From: Maribacter sp. BPC-D8
GTDB taxonomy: Bacteria; Bacteroidota; Bacteroidia; Flavobacteriales; Flavobacteriaceae
Assembly (NCBI RefSeq): GCF_035207705.1
Contig: NZ_CP128187.1
Span: forward strand, 2,480,001 to 2,544,000
Direction: 5' to 3'
Length of the DNA stretch: 64,000 nucleotides
The translations under genes were made by a program, and so were the position numbers. The stretch's first letter is position 1, and every line of letters starts with the position of its first letter. The notes under the pieces are model-generated. The model had not been told where the DNA came from, made no database searches, and was given only the letters and a program-made list of their open reading frames with translations. This document shows positions 1-8,316 of this stretch, in pieces.

Positions 1-328
1 CTACTTGTTCTAAATTAGGTTCGTTAGGTAAATAAATTAGACCATAAAAACCTAAACTAACTGTTGAGTCCTTTGCCTGTTCTAATGAAATATCTTTAAA
101 ATTGATATAAGAAGTAGCATCAGTAGTTATAAATTCATTCGCGAAATAGCCACTTTCATTCAAGACCCCTATGACCTTTTTTTCAGTGTCATTTAATTGA
201 GTTAAGTATGCTATCAATAATATCATACCTACCATTAAAAAAGGACTCAAAAAAGTCATAACCACAAACGACTTATTACGCACCTTAGCTATGTATTCTC
301 TTTTAATTATAAGTCGTAATTTATTCAT
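1..328 (-). CDS. ABC-2 type transporter permease, N-terminal part (cut by window edge)
   Basis: I translated this frame leftwards from an ATG at 326-328; about 109 residues are visible and the frame is still open at base 1. The product starts MNKLRLIIKREYIAKVRNKS, a basic cytoplasmic N-terminus, followed by one hydrophobic segment at about residues 24-43 and then an extracytoplasmic-looking stretch, as in NatB/ABC-2 permeases with a large periplasmic domain after helix 1. The start overlaps the last 8 bases of the ATPase gene at 321-1259, so the two are translationally coupled and form one exporter. The substrate is unknown. Confidence 0.8.
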   Translation of the reverse strand, partial: MNKLRLIIKREYIAKVRNKSFVVMTFLSPFLMVGMILLIAYLTQLNDTEKKVIGVLNESGYFANEFITTDATSYINFKDISLEQAKDSTVSLGFYGLIYLPNEPNLEQV

Positions 329-1259
329 TGTCGATATTTTTATTTTGAATGGTCTTTATAAAAATATCACTTGCAGACGGAATCGTTTCTTTAAAACCAT
401 TTACGTTTGCACGCGAACCTAAAAAGGCTAAAATATCTCTAGATTCATTTGATGGCAATTGCACCCTAAGGTTCAACTGTTTTTCAATACTATCATAATC
501 TTGAGATAGCACTTGAAATTTATCTTGCATATCATTTAGCAGCAACTGCTCATTAGCTGTCTCTAAACCTATTTCAAAAATGTTGTTTTTGTATGCTTTC
601 TTGATGTCAGTTAATTTGCCATCTAATATTTTCTCTGATTTATGAATCAAAGCAATATATTCACACAGCTCTTCTACAGACTCCATTCTATGCGTTGAGA
701 ATATAATAGACGTGCCATTCTCTTTTAAACTTAAAATCTGTTCTTTAATAATATTGGCATTGATAGGATCAAAACCACTAAAAGGCTCATCGAAAATTAA
801 CAACTTAGGCTCATGTAATACAGTTACAACAAACTGTATTTTTTGCGCCATACCTTTAGATAGCTCCTGTATTTTTTTGTTCCACCAATCGCCGATCTCC
901 AATCTTTCGAACCAATATTTTAGGCGCTTTTTAGCTTCAGCTTTAGACAATCCTTTTAGTTGTGCTAAATAAAGTGCTTGCTCGCCAACCTTCATACTTT
1001 TATAAAGACCACGTTCTTCAGGCAGATACCCAATTTGCGCAATATGTTCTGGTTTAAGTAGCTCCCCGTCAAAATAAACGGAACCTTGATCAGGATATGT
1101 AATTTGATTTATGATACGAATTAACGTTGTCTTACCCGCCCCGTTCGGTCCAAGTAGACCGTAGATACTATTCTTAGGAATTTCAAGGGAAACGTTTTTC
1201 AATGCCGTATGGCTCCCAAACTGTTTGGTGACATCATTAGCAACCAAAATATGACTCAT
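321..1259 (-). CDS. ABC transporter ATP-binding protein (NatA-like, ABC-2 exporter)
   Basis: This 312-residue protein is a single ABC ATPase domain with Walker A GPNGAGKTT (residues 37-45), signature LSKGM (133-137), Walker B LLIFDEP (153-159) and an H-loop in STHRM. About 90 residues follow the core and match the DUF4162-type C-terminal extension common in NatA-like exporters. It powers the ABC-2 permease encoded immediately downstream (8-base overlap). A possible -7 box, TATCTTTG on the minus strand, lies at 1274-1281, only a few bases upstream of the start, with no clear -33 box. Substrate (Na+, drug, lipid or peptide) cannot be told from sequence. Confidence 0.9.
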   Translation of the reverse strand: MSHILVANDVTKQFGSHTALKNVSLEIPKNSIYGLLGPNGAGKTTLIRIINQITYPDQGSVYFDGELLKPEHIAQIGYLPEERGLYKSMKVGEQALYLAQLKGLSKAEAKKRLKYWFERLEIGDWWNKKIQELSKGMAQKIQFVVTVLHEPKLLIFDEPFSGFDPINANIIKEQILSLKENGTSIIFSTHRMESVEELCEYIALIHKSEKILDGKLTDIKKAYKNNIFEIGLETANEQLLLNDMQDKFQVLSQDYDSIEKQLNLRVQLPSNESRDILAFLGSRANVNGFKETIPSASDIFIKTIQNKNIDNE

Positions 1260-1379
1260 GTACTCAATTTCTACAAAGATATTGAATTGTTTTGACTAGC
1301 TATACTCTTTATGATTCCTTTATAGAATACGAATTACAAAGCTTATAAAGTAAAAACTTTTTTGCCCTAAAAAGCAAAA

Positions 1380-1405
1380 CCCACCCTTGATAAATCAAGG
1401 ATGGG
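1380..1405 (-). terminator. Terminator hairpin downstream of grpE-dnaJ
   Basis: CCCACCCTTGAT and ATCAAGGATGGG pair as a 12-bp stem; the single C/A mismatch on the plus strand becomes a G-U pair in minus-strand RNA, and T-rich sequence follows in that direction. It lies about 90 bases past the dnaJ stop. A second perfect 8-bp hairpin (AATATTGG/CCAATATT, 1433-1452) lies between it and dnaJ, so termination may be two-stage. Confidence 0.6.
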
Positions 1406-1432
1406 AAAAAAATTGCTATGAAAAAGAAAATT

Positions 1433-1452
1433 AATATTGGTTGCCCAATATT
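1433..1452 (-). terminator. First hairpin after dnaJ
   Basis: AATATTGG at 1433-1440 and CCAATATT at 1445-1452 form a perfect 8-bp stem with a 4-base loop, 45 bases past the dnaJ stop. In minus-strand sense it is followed by AATTTTCTTTTT. It may act with the stronger stem at 1380-1405. Confidence 0.4.
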
Positions 1453-1496
1453 ATCTCAAATATACGTTTTTTATTTAAAAACGAGTTATTTAGAAC

Positions 1497-2621
1497 TTAC
1501 GAGAACATATCTTTAACTTTTTCAAAAAATGACTTATCAGATTTCTCTGGTTTAGGCTCAAAATTGTCATTGCCCTGCATTTTTTCAAAGAATTCTTTCT
1601 GTTCTTTATTCAACTCTTTAGGTGTCCAAACGTTTACATGTACCAATATATCACCAGCACCATATCCATTTAAACTTGTAATACCTTTACCTCTAAGTCT
1701 CAATATTTTACCAGATTGTATACCTGCTTCTAGCTTAATACGAACTTTACCACCAACGGCATCGATTTCTTTTGAAGTTCCTAAAACAGCTTCAGAAATA
1801 CTTACGTAAAGATCATAATGTAAATTATCACCTTCTCTTTTAAGCGTGCTATGCTCTTGGGTTTCTATGGCAACTAATAAATCTCCCGGCACTCCGTTAC
1901 CCGGGGCATCATTACCTTTATTAGGCACTTTTAACTGCATACCTTCTTCTACACCTGCAGGTATATTAATAGACACCGTTTCTTCAGCAACTTTTAGTCC
2001 TTGTGCATCTGCATCGCCAGGTTTACCGTCTAAAATTTGACCACTACCACCACAAGTACTACAAACAGCTGCTGTTTGCATTCTACCAAGTATCGTGTTC
2101 TGAATTTTTGTCACCTGCCCTCTACCATTACAAGTAGTACATGTTTTATAGGTAACGCCTTCGGCTTGAACTTTTCGTTTTACCTTAACTTTTTTCTCTA
2201 CACCATTTGCAATCTCTTCTAAGGTCAATGTTACCCTAATACGAAGATTACTTCCTTTTACTCTTCGTTGACCACCGCCACCGCCGAAGCCACCAAAGCC
2301 TCCGCCGCCGAAGCCGCCACCGAAAATATCGCCAAATTGGCTGAAGATATCATCCATATTCATACCGCCGCCGCCAAAACCGCCGCCGCCACCGCCGCCT
2401 TCAAAGGCAGAATGACCAAACTGATCGTAACGAGCTTTCTTATCGGCGTCGCTTAATACTTCATAAGCTTCAGCAGATTTCTTGAACTTCTCTTCGGCGG
2501 AACTATCTCCCGGATTTTTATCTGGGTGATACTGCAATGCCTTTTTACGGTATGCTTTTTTTATTTCTGCAGCAGTTGCACTCTTACTGATGCCTAATAC
2601 TTCATAATAATCTTCCTTCAT
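1497..2621 (-). CDS. dnaJ: Molecular chaperone DnaJ (Hsp40), reduced zinc finger
   Basis: This 374-residue co-chaperone stimulates the DnaK ATPase. The J domain has the HPD motif at residues 32-34, followed by a Gly/Phe region at about 74-117. The cysteine-rich domain has only two CxxCxGxG motifs, CTTCNGRG (161-168) and CSTCGGSG (187-194), where E. coli DnaJ has four; spacing and context match motifs 2 and 3 (the ZnII site), so ZnI is missing. The C-terminal substrate-binding domains follow, and length is near that of typical DnaJ. It lies 9 bases downstream of grpE in one operon. My recollection is that other flavobacterial DnaJ proteins share the reduction, so it is probably functional. Confidence 0.96.
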   Translation of the reverse strand: MKEDYYEVLGISKSATAAEIKKAYRKKALQYHPDKNPGDSSAEEKFKKSAEAYEVLSDADKKARYDQFGHSAFEGGGGGGGFGGGGMNMDDIFSQFGDIFGGGFGGGGFGGFGGGGGQRRVKGSNLRIRVTLTLEEIANGVEKKVKVKRKVQAEGVTYKTCTTCNGRGQVTKIQNTILGRMQTAAVCSTCGGSGQILDGKPGDADAQGLKVAEETVSINIPAGVEEGMQLKVPNKGNDAPGNGVPGDLLVAIETQEHSTLKREGDNLHYDLYVSISEAVLGTSKEIDAVGGKVRIKLEAGIQSGKILRLRGKGITSLNGYGAGDILVHVNVWTPKELNKEQKEFFEKMQGNDNFEPKPEKSDKSFFEKVKDMFS

Positions 2622-2630
2622 TCCAATTTT

Positions 2631-3182
2631 TTAATTTCCTACTACTACTTTTGGATGCCTAATAATACGGTCGCCCAACTTAAACCCTTTTTCGATAACG
2701 TCGATAATCTTACCTTTCATCTTCTTGTCAGGTGCTGGTATTTGAGTTATTGCTTCATGTATATCTGCATCAAAAACATCACCTGCCTTAGCTTCGACCA
2801 TTTCTAAACCTTTGCCCTTTAGAGTCTCTCTAAGCTTAACATTAATTAGCTCGATACCGGTAAAAGTTTCTTTATCTTCTGATTTTGCCAATTCTTTCAT
2901 AGCCCTATCAAAATCATCTAAAACTGGTAATAATGAAACGATAACTTCTTGCCCTGCAGTCTTAAATAACTCCATACGTTCTTTAGAAGTACGTCTTTTA
3001 TAATTCTCAAATTCTGCAAACAATCTTAAAAACTTATCTTTCTCTTTCGCTAGTTCATCGCTAAGCGTTTCTTCTACCGACTTTTCTTCCTCTTCCTCTT
3101 CATTCTCTTGTTCTTGCTCTTGACCTTCTAATAGCTCATCATCCAAGAATTCATCATCCAAAGTGTTTTCTTTATCACTCAT
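2631..3182 (-). CDS. grpE: Nucleotide exchange factor GrpE
   Basis: GrpE releases ADP from DnaK. I place the start at the ATG at 3180-3182 (MSDKENTLDDEFL), giving 183 residues; the open frame extends 17 codons upstream but that stretch overlaps the promoter and looks non-coding. The N-terminus is very acidic (runs of Glu at about residues 20-36), then comes a long coiled-coil helix with FAEFENYKRRT, and a beta domain ending GFKLGDRIIRHPKVVVG, the GrpE signature. It precedes dnaJ with 9 bases between them. DnaK is not in the window. A full promoter is visible just upstream (3219-3251). Confidence 0.96.
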   Translation of the reverse strand: MSDKENTLDDEFLDDELLEGQEQEQENEEEEEEKSVEETLSDELAKEKDKFLRLFAEFENYKRRTSKERMELFKTAGQEVIVSLLPVLDDFDRAMKELAKSEDKETFTGIELINVKLRETLKGKGLEMVEAKAGDVFDADIHEAITQIPAPDKKMKGKIIDVIEKGFKLGDRIIRHPKVVVGN

Positions 3183-3218
3183 AATATATTGTAATTTAAA
3201 TCGCTGATTAAAAGCAGG

Positions 3219-3251
3219 CAAAAGTACTGCCAATTCTTTAAAAATGTCAAA
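3219..3251 (-). promoter_or_regulatory. Promoter of grpE-dnaJ
   Basis: On the minus strand TTTG (3248-3251) and TACTTTTG (3219-3226) are separated by 21 bases, matching the Bacteroidota TTTG-N17-23-TAnnTTTG housekeeping promoter. The predicted transcript start is near 3212, about 30 bases before the GrpE ATG at 3182. No CIRCE-type inverted repeat was seen here. Confidence 0.6.
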
Positions 3252-3266
3252 ATGTCACAAAAGTTT

Positions 3267-3293
3267 AAAAAAAAATCCGCCAAAAGCGGATTT
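3267..3293 (-). terminator. Intrinsic terminator of the TIGR01777 epimerase gene
   Basis: AAATCCGC (3273-3280) and GCGGATTT (3286-3293) form a perfect 8-bp stem with a 5-base loop. In minus-strand sense it is followed by an uninterrupted run of T (A-run at 3267-3275). It lies about 30 bases past the stop of the gene at 3321-4283 and just before the grpE promoter, so it insulates the two units. Confidence 0.85.
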
Positions 3294-3320
3294 AATTATA
3301 GCTGACAAATAGTTTAAGCT

Positions 3321-4283
3321 TTAAGACACAAATTGTTTTGTCACTTTATTTTTAGAATCAATACATTCGGTGTTTGTATTATAAATTGACCCGAGTGCTT
3401 GACAAATATTAGCGTATTGAAAAATAAAACCTTCTTCTTCTATTTTTTTACTGCTTACACGCTGACTTGCAAATAAGATATATGCCATTTTACCAAGTAC
3501 GGCATACATGACAAACTTCGGAATATTTGGCAATATAAGTGGTTGATCTAATGCTTTCGCAATTTCTTTTACGAGCTTGACATTAGTTACAGGGTTTGGC
3601 GCAACACCATTAAATGTACCTTTTAATTCATACTTTGTTATATGTAGAAAAATAGCTGCCAAATCTGTTATGTGAATCCACGATTGCCATTGTTGACCAG
3701 AACCAAAAGCAGCACCTACATAATACTTAACCGGTTTTGCCATTTCTGGTAACGCCCCACCATCTTTAGACATTACAAGACCTATACGTACCTTAGCGAC
3801 TTTTAATCCTAAGGGTTTGAATTCATTAATTTTCTTTTCCCAAATAGCGACCACCTCTCCTAAAAAACTATCATCAACAGCTGCTTCATCTTCAGTATAG
3901 TAGTTGCTTACCGAATCGGGATAAATGCCAATTGCAGATGCAGAAATAAGTGATTTTACGGTATGATTTTCATTTGCTAAAAGTGTACTCTTTAGCAACT
4001 CTAAGGTATTTACCCTACTATTTATAATTTCTTTCTTATAACTACTCGTCCATCGTTTAGAAATACTAGAACCAGCCAAATTGATGATAACAGAAACACC
4101 ATCTAAACACTTAGCGTCTATTTCACCAGCCTTTGGATTCCAGAAGAAACCTTTGTAATTATCTTCTGAAACAATTTTGTTTTTACGTGTGGTTAGGTAA
4201 TTAACGGCATAACCCTTTTTATGGCATTGAGATACCAACTCGCTACCCACTAAACCTGTCGCACCTGTTATCAATACTTTCAT
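3321..4283 (-). CDS. TIGR01777 family NAD(P)-dependent epimerase (YfcH/SDR39U1-like)
   Basis: This 320-residue protein has an extended-SDR Rossmann fold with the nucleotide motif GATGLVGS at residues 7-14, the NLAGSSISKRW segment typical of the TIGR01777 family, and SASAIGIY followed by a C-terminal DUF1731-like region. E. coli YfcH and human SDR39U1 belong to this family; the substrate is unknown. It is monocistronic by position: about 110 bases separate it from mnmD upstream and a strong terminator follows at 3267-3293. Confidence 0.85.
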   Translation of the reverse strand: MKVLITGATGLVGSELVSQCHKKGYAVNYLTTRKNKIVSEDNYKGFFWNPKAGEIDAKCLDGVSVIINLAGSSISKRWTSSYKKEIINSRVNTLELLKSTLLANENHTVKSLISASAIGIYPDSVSNYYTEDEAAVDDSFLGEVVAIWEKKINEFKPLGLKVAKVRIGLVMSKDGGALPEMAKPVKYYVGAAFGSGQQWQSWIHITDLAAIFLHITKYELKGTFNGVAPNPVTNVKLVKEIAKALDQPLILPNIPKFVMYAVLGKMAYILFASQRVSSKKIEEEGFIFQYANICQALGSIYNTNTECIDSKNKVTKQFVS

Positions 4284-4396
4284 GGAATAAAGGTATCATT
4301 TTTGAAGGTTCTTGATACACTATTTAATTCCGATTTAACATTGTCGCCAAACCTATTGATGTACAAGGTGTTAAAGTTATATTAACAAGAAATTTA

Positions 4397-5059
4397 TTAT
4401 TGTTTTTTAGCCCTCAGCATTTCTCTTTTACCAGGAGGTCCAGGAAGTCGCTCTACAAGAAAACCTACTTCTAACATAGCCCGCCTAACACTACCTTTAG
4501 CTGCATAAGTAACCAAATACCCACCACTCTTCATAGCATTGAACATGATTTGAAAAATTTCTACCGTCCATAATTCTGGCTGTACGCGAGCGCCAAAAGC
4601 ATCAAAATAAATGAGATCGTAAGTATTTAGCGCATCAATCTCTTTAAAAAATTTCTGTTGCTTGTTTAGACTAAAATTTTCAGCAATTTCTATTTCTTGC
4701 CCCCAAGGCGATGAATGCATTAAATCAAAATCATCTTTTCTAGAAAGTGATTTTAATTCTTCTAAATAATTTAATTGTTCGAGCTCTTCATTTGAAACCG
4801 GATAAGCCTCTACACCTGCATACTTTATTTGCAGATTGCGTTTTTCAAATTCAATAAGTGTGATAAACGCATTTAGCCCTGTACCAAAACCAATTTCTAG
4901 AATTTGAATTTCTTGGTCTTTGAATAAATCTAAACCAGACTTAATAAATACATGGTAAGCTTCTTGAATAGCACCATGTTTTGAGTGGTACTGTTCTTGC
5001 CAGTCCATAATCTGAATGGTTTTAGAACCATCGCCTGTAGTAATAATTTCTCTTTTCAA
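4397..5059 (-). CDS. mnmD: tRNA (5-methylaminomethyl-2-thiouridine)(34)-methyltransferase MnmD
   Basis: This 220-residue stand-alone methyltransferase corresponds to the MnmC1 half of enterobacterial MnmC (DUF752) and would make the last methylation of mnm5s2U34 in tRNA. Visible are the SAM motif EIGFGTG (55-61), YFDAFGARVQPELW, and the C-terminal VTYAAKGSVRRAM and PGPPGKREMLRA segments. The start is TTG at 5057-5059: an in-frame TAG lies four codons upstream and no ATG precedes the conserved MKREIIT N-terminus. It begins one base after the stop of the DUF4920 gene, so the two are co-transcribed. Confidence 0.9.
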   Translation of the reverse strand: MKREIITTGDGSKTIQIMDWQEQYHSKHGAIQEAYHVFIKSGLDLFKDQEIQILEIGFGTGLNAFITLIEFEKRNLQIKYAGVEAYPVSNEELEQLNYLEELKSLSRKDDFDLMHSSPWGQEIEIAENFSLNKQQKFFKEIDALNTYDLIYFDAFGARVQPELWTVEIFQIMFNAMKSGGYLVTYAAKGSVRRAMLEVGFLVERLPGPPGKREMLRAKKQ

Positions 5060-5060
5060 A

Positions 5061-5540
5061 TTAATTTGGAACTAACACTCCCGATGCTTCGAAACTATAT
5101 GTTCTTTTCGGAGTTGTAATTTTTGCTATCTCTTCTTCTGTCTTACCACCATCTTTAGCATAGTGCTGTTGATCACCAACACTCATTTCTTCCACAAATG
5201 CCAATCCATTTAAAACAACTTCTTTCTCTAGAATATCTGCCGGCATAAAGAATCCGTAATCTTTAAAACGCACCATTGCTTGCTCACCTTCTGGTAGCTC
5301 AACAATCATCCAACAACCTTTTACTTTGCAAACCTCTTTAACCTTAGTTTTAAATTGAAGGTTCAAAGAGTCAGCTACAGGCATTGAAGCAAATTTCTTC
5401 ATGACATCATCTTTACTACTTAATTCGGTGATTTTAAATTCATCACCATAAAATTTTGATGAACTATTAGCCACATCTTGCTGTGCAAGACAAGTAAAAA
5501 ACCCAAATAAAAACACAAGTAATATGTTAAATCCTTTCAT
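5061..5540 (-). CDS. DUF4920 domain-containing exported protein
   Basis: I start this at the ATG at 5538-5540 (MKGFNILLVFLF), which gives a clean signal peptide ending near CLAQQ and 159 residues; the open frame has 13 further upstream codons that look non-coding. The mature part resembles the DUF4920 family of Bacteroidota: KFYGDEF near the start, then CKVKGCWMIVELPEG and VRFKDYGFFMPADI, then a threonine- and proline-containing tail. The CKVKGCW cysteine pair could bind metal or form a disulfide. Function unknown. It is one base upstream of mnmD in an operon. Confidence 0.75.
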   Translation of the reverse strand: MKGFNILLVFLFGFFTCLAQQDVANSSSKFYGDEFKITELSSKDDVMKKFASMPVADSLNLQFKTKVKEVCKVKGCWMIVELPEGEQAMVRFKDYGFFMPADILEKEVVLNGLAFVEEMSVGDQQHYAKDGGKTEEEIAKITTPKRTYSFEASGVLVPN

Positions 5541-5648
5541 AAATCCTAAAAATGTTGATATACCTGCAAAACTCATCAATTTAAAACTAAAAAAGAAGTG
5601 CTAGTAGGGATATTTGTTTAATTTTAATCAACTAAAGTTACGTATTTC

Positions 5649-6719
5649 ATGAGTATTGCAACGAAAGATATCACAATAGAAAAGGTAAAAACCTCTAAAA
5701 TTGACCAAGTAGATTTTGACAATCTTGCTTTTGGTTCTGTATTTTCAGACCATATGATGGTCTGTACCTACAAAAATGGTGCTTGGGAAATGCCAACAAT
5801 AACGCCTTACCAGCCAATTACGCTAGATCCATCTTCGAAGATTTTTCATTACGGACAATCTATTTTCGAAGGTATGAAAGCCTATAAGGATGAAAAGAAT
5901 GATGTCTACCTATTTAGACCATTAGAAAACCACAAGCGTTTTAATATTTCTGCGGAAAGAATGTGTATACCTCAAATTCCTGAAGATTACTTTATGGAAG
6001 GGCTTACCACGTTACTTAACCTAGATAAAGATTTTATACCTACCCAAGAAGGTAGTTCATTATATATAAGACCTTTTATGTTCGCTTCTGGTAATGGTTT
6101 TCATGCTTCACCTGCCGATGAATATAAATTCATTATCGCGTGTGCACCTTCTGGGGCATATTTTTCTGGTAAAGTAAAAGTACTTATTGAAGAGAAATAT
6201 TCTAGATCAGCAAACGGTGGTGTTGGTTTCGCAAAAGCTGGCGGTAATTATGCAGGTCAATTTTACCCTACTCAATTAGCAGTAGCAAAAGGATACAACC
6301 AAGTAATCTGGACAGATGACACTACCCATGAATATATTGAAGAAGCGGGTGCAATGAACATCTTCATTAGAATTAATGATACCTTATTAACAGGACCTAC
6401 GAGTGATCGTATTCTTGATGGTATCACCAGAAAAAGTATTTTAGATATCGCTAAAGACCAAGGTATAAAAACCGAGGTTAGAAAAATTACGGTCAAAGAA
6501 GTAGTTGAAGCAGCTAAAGATGGTTCTTTAAAAGAAATGTTCGGTGCTGGTACAGCAGCCGTTATTTCGCCTATTGCCGGTTTCGGATTTAGAGATACAG
6601 ATTATGAGTTGCCAGAGTTAGATAATAGCTATGCACAACGACTAAAGAAAATTATAACAGATATACAGTACAACAAGTCTGAAGATAAGTTCGGATGGCG
6701 CTTTAAAGTAGAAGCATAA
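5649..6719 (+). CDS. ilvE: Branched-chain-amino-acid aminotransferase
   Basis: This class IV PLP aminotransferase of 356 residues catalyses the last step in Val, Leu and Ile synthesis and the first step in their breakdown. The expected PLP lysine is K196 in GFAKAGGNYAG; YGQSIFEGMKAY, EEAGAMNIF and GAGTAAVISPI are family segments. The length is typical of the long bacterial/eukaryotic BCAT form. The gene is divergent from DUF4920-mnmD and is closed by a strong bidirectional terminator at 6720-6749. Confidence 0.95.
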   Translation: MSIATKDITIEKVKTSKIDQVDFDNLAFGSVFSDHMMVCTYKNGAWEMPTITPYQPITLDPSSKIFHYGQSIFEGMKAYKDEKNDVYLFRPLENHKRFNISAERMCIPQIPEDYFMEGLTTLLNLDKDFIPTQEGSSLYIRPFMFASGNGFHASPADEYKFIIACAPSGAYFSGKVKVLIEEKYSRSANGGVGFAKAGGNYAGQFYPTQLAVAKGYNQVIWTDDTTHEYIEEAGAMNIFIRINDTLLTGPTSDRILDGITRKSILDIAKDQGIKTEVRKITVKEVVEAAKDGSLKEMFGAGTAAVISPIAGFGFRDTDYELPELDNSYAQRLKKIITDIQYNKSEDKFGWRFKVEA

Positions 6720-6749
6720 AAAAAAGGGGGCGAATCGCCCCCTTTTTTT
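6720..6749. terminator. Bidirectional terminator between ilvE and the MazG-like gene
   Basis: GGGGGCG (6726-6732) and CGCCCCC (6736-6742) form a perfect 7-bp GC stem with loop AAT, flanked by A and T runs that extend the stem. It begins directly after the ilvE stop. The stop codon of the convergent MazG-like gene (6748-6750) lies inside its T-run, so the same element serves both strands. Confidence 0.92.
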
Positions 6750-7134
6750 ATTTATCTAATATTACACCAATATTCGGTTTCGAATAATTAGGTCCTTTTA
6801 AAACCTTACCATCTTCCCGGTAAATAGGTTTACCATCTTCACCAAGCTTACTCATATTACTTCTTTGTATTTCATTGAATACCTCTTCAATTTTATACTG
6901 CATACCGTGCTCTAAAATAGTACCACATAATATGTATAACATATCACCTAAGGCATCAGCAACCTCAACTAGGTCATTATTCTGAGCTGCTTCTAAATAC
7001 TCTTTATTCTCCTCATCCATTAAATTGAAACGCAACGTATTCTTCGCCGCCCCTAAATCTGCAATCATATCTTCTGAAACACCTAGACCAAAAGAATTAT
7101 GAAACTCTTCTACTGCTTTGATTTTGTTTTTCAT
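6748..7134 (-). CDS. MazG-like nucleotide pyrophosphohydrolase
   Basis: I use the ATG at 7132-7134 (MKNKIKAVEEFHNSFGLG), giving 128 residues; the open frame runs further upstream but overlaps the divergent gene's start. The all-alpha NTP-PPase fold is suggested by the Mg2+-binding EVADALGDMLYI motif and upstream acidic helices (DEENKEYLEAA). Related Bacteroidota proteins are annotated as phosphoribosyl-ATP pyrophosphohydrolase-like; a house-cleaning role on non-canonical NTPs is inferred. It converges on ilvE. Confidence 0.82.
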   Translation of the reverse strand: MKNKIKAVEEFHNSFGLGVSEDMIADLGAAKNTLRFNLMDEENKEYLEAAQNNDLVEVADALGDMLYILCGTILEHGMQYKIEEVFNEIQRSNMSKLGEDGKPIYREDGKVLKGPNYSKPNIGVILDK

Positions 7135-7155
7135 CTTTATTATACCGTTTTCCGT

Positions 7156-7163
7156 TAGCTTTG
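7156..7163 (+). promoter_or_regulatory. Possible -7 box of the 62-residue membrane protein gene
   Basis: TAGCTTTG matches the Bacteroidota TAnnTTTG -7 box and lies 16 bases before the ATG at 7180, implying a very short leader. I do not see a -33 TTG at the right spacing, so support is partial. Confidence 0.35.
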
Positions 7164-7179
7164 CGTAAAAATATGAAAT

Positions 7180-7368
7180 ATGTTTAGCACCGGACAAATC
7201 ATTTTTGCAATCGCATTTGCAGTGGTTTTCGCCATTATTATTGTCATCACTTATAAAAAAGACTTCAAATTACACCAAAAGAATTATAAAGGTGTTAAAT
7301 GGATTGGTGTTTTCTTTACACTATTCGTAGCATTCCTATTATTTATAAAGTTTTTCCTAAAGGAATAG
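7180..7368 (+). CDS. Small two-helix membrane protein, unknown function
   Basis: The 62-residue product has two hydrophobic segments (about residues 4-23 and 42-58) separated by a basic loop KKDFKLHQKNYKG, so it should be an inner-membrane hairpin protein with the loop in the cytoplasm. It is divergent from the MazG-like gene with 45 bases between the starts. The TA-GC-TTTG box at 7156 supports expression. I recognise similar short proteins in flavobacteria but know no function. Confidence 0.7.
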   Translation: MFSTGQIIFAIAFAVVFAIIIVITYKKDFKLHQKNYKGVKWIGVFFTLFVAFLLFIKFFLKE

Positions 7369-7485
7369 TTAATTTTTTTCCTACACCACAAAAATTAACA
7401 TTTTCACAACAAAACACTGATTATCGGCGTTTAATATACCAAATACCGTAATTTTGCGTTATTCATCTATAAGATGTAATATATT

Positions 7486-7665
7486 ATGACGACATTTCTT
7501 ACAATTTTCTTAGTATTAGTAGGTATTAACATTGCCTTGGTAGCGATTAGTTTGATAAGTGTTTCTCAAAAAGCGAAAACACCATCTCAAAAATCGGCTA
7601 AACAACCAACTTCTGTAATCTATCCGTTAGATTTACTTACTACTAGCTACAAGAAAGCAGTTTAG
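7486..7665 (+). CDS. Small single-pass membrane protein (59 residues), unknown function
   Basis: I found this by reading the gap between the previous gene and crcB. ATG at 7486 opens a 59-residue frame: MTTFLTIFLVLVGINIALVA begins a membrane helix of about 25 residues, followed by a Lys/Ser/Gln-rich tail ending TTSYKKAV. A -7 box TAATTTTG (7449-7456) lies 30 bases upstream of the ATG. It ends 18 bases before crcB and could be co-transcribed with it. It could be an accessory micro-protein or chance, but helix, promoter and position favour a real gene. Confidence 0.6.
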   Translation: MTTFLTIFLVLVGINIALVAISLISVSQKAKTPSQKSAKQPTSVIYPLDLLTTSYKKAV

Positions 7666-7683
7666 TTTTTACCTTTATAAGGT

Positions 7684-8055
7684 ATGAAACAATTTTTACT
7701 GGTTTTTATAGGCGGAGGGTTTGGTAGTATTTTAAGATACTATATATCAAAGAACCTGAATGCCTACTATTCAAATTTCTATCTAGGTACATTTCTAGTC
7801 AATATTATTGGTTGCCTACTTATAGGTATATTAATAGGTCTCTCTCTCAAGAACAATTACATTTCAGAAAATCAAACTTTACTATTAGCCACCGGTTTCT
7901 GCGGGGGCTTTACTACTTTCTCTACATTCGCATTAGAAAGCAACATTCTTTTTAAAGAATCTTCATTACTTCAAACATCCTTATATATGGGTCTAAGTGT
8001 ATCGATTGGTATACTAGCCATATCATTAGGGCTATGGATTTGCAGAATGTTATAG
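7684..8055 (+). CDS. crcB: Fluoride exporter CrcB/FluC
   Basis: This 123-residue protein with four hydrophobic segments matches the dual-topology FluC fluoride channel. Family motifs seen are GGFGSILRYYI near the N-terminus, GTFLVNIIGCLLIG in helix 2 and GFCGGFTTFSTF in helix 3, which contains the Phe box and the Na+-site region. One copy is present, consistent with a dual-topology homodimer. It follows the 59-residue membrane protein by 18 bases, with no room for a fluoride riboswitch there. Confidence 0.93.
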   Translation: MKQFLLVFIGGGFGSILRYYISKNLNAYYSNFYLGTFLVNIIGCLLIGILIGLSLKNNYISENQTLLLATGFCGGFTTFSTFALESNILFKESSLLQTSLYMGLSVSIGILAISLGLWICRML

Positions 8056-8228
8056 ATTTAACATTCACCATCCACTATTTTATTTTTATTCATTTTTTTA
8101 AGTATTTGCTGTTTTATTAAACAATCGTTAGATAATCGCACAATTTCCTGACGATTATTCTATGATATAGACCAAATCACCTTTTCCACTTCTTGGTATC
8201 TTCAGTATTATCATCTTTAAATAACAAT

Positions 8229-8306
8229 ACCCTAATTTTTTAGGGGTATATATTATCATACTGATAAAAATCAGTATTCAGACCCTATTATTTTTAGGGT
8301 CTGAAT
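8229..8306. promoter_or_regulatory. Three consecutive hairpins before the PII gene
   Basis: The 291-base gap between crcB and PII holds three inverted repeats in a row: CCCTAA/TTAGGG (8230-8245), ACTGAT/ATCAGT (8260-8275) and a perfect 12-bp stem ATTCAGACCCTA/TAGGGTCTGAAT (8276-8306, 7-base loop) followed by GTTTTT. The last could terminate upstream transcription or act as an operator, because a -7 box for PII follows 11 bases later. No sigma-54 element was recognised. Confidence 0.5.
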
Positions 8307-8316
8307 GTTTTTAACA

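Noticed and set aside
2268..2456. Ala/Thr-rich frame antisense to dnaJ
   Set aside because: It is the shadow of the Gly/Phe-rich DnaJ region; low complexity explains the open frame.
7666..7683. Fluoride riboswitch before crcB
   Set aside because: Only 18 bases separate crcB from the preceding small gene and no pseudoknot-type sequence is seen further upstream.
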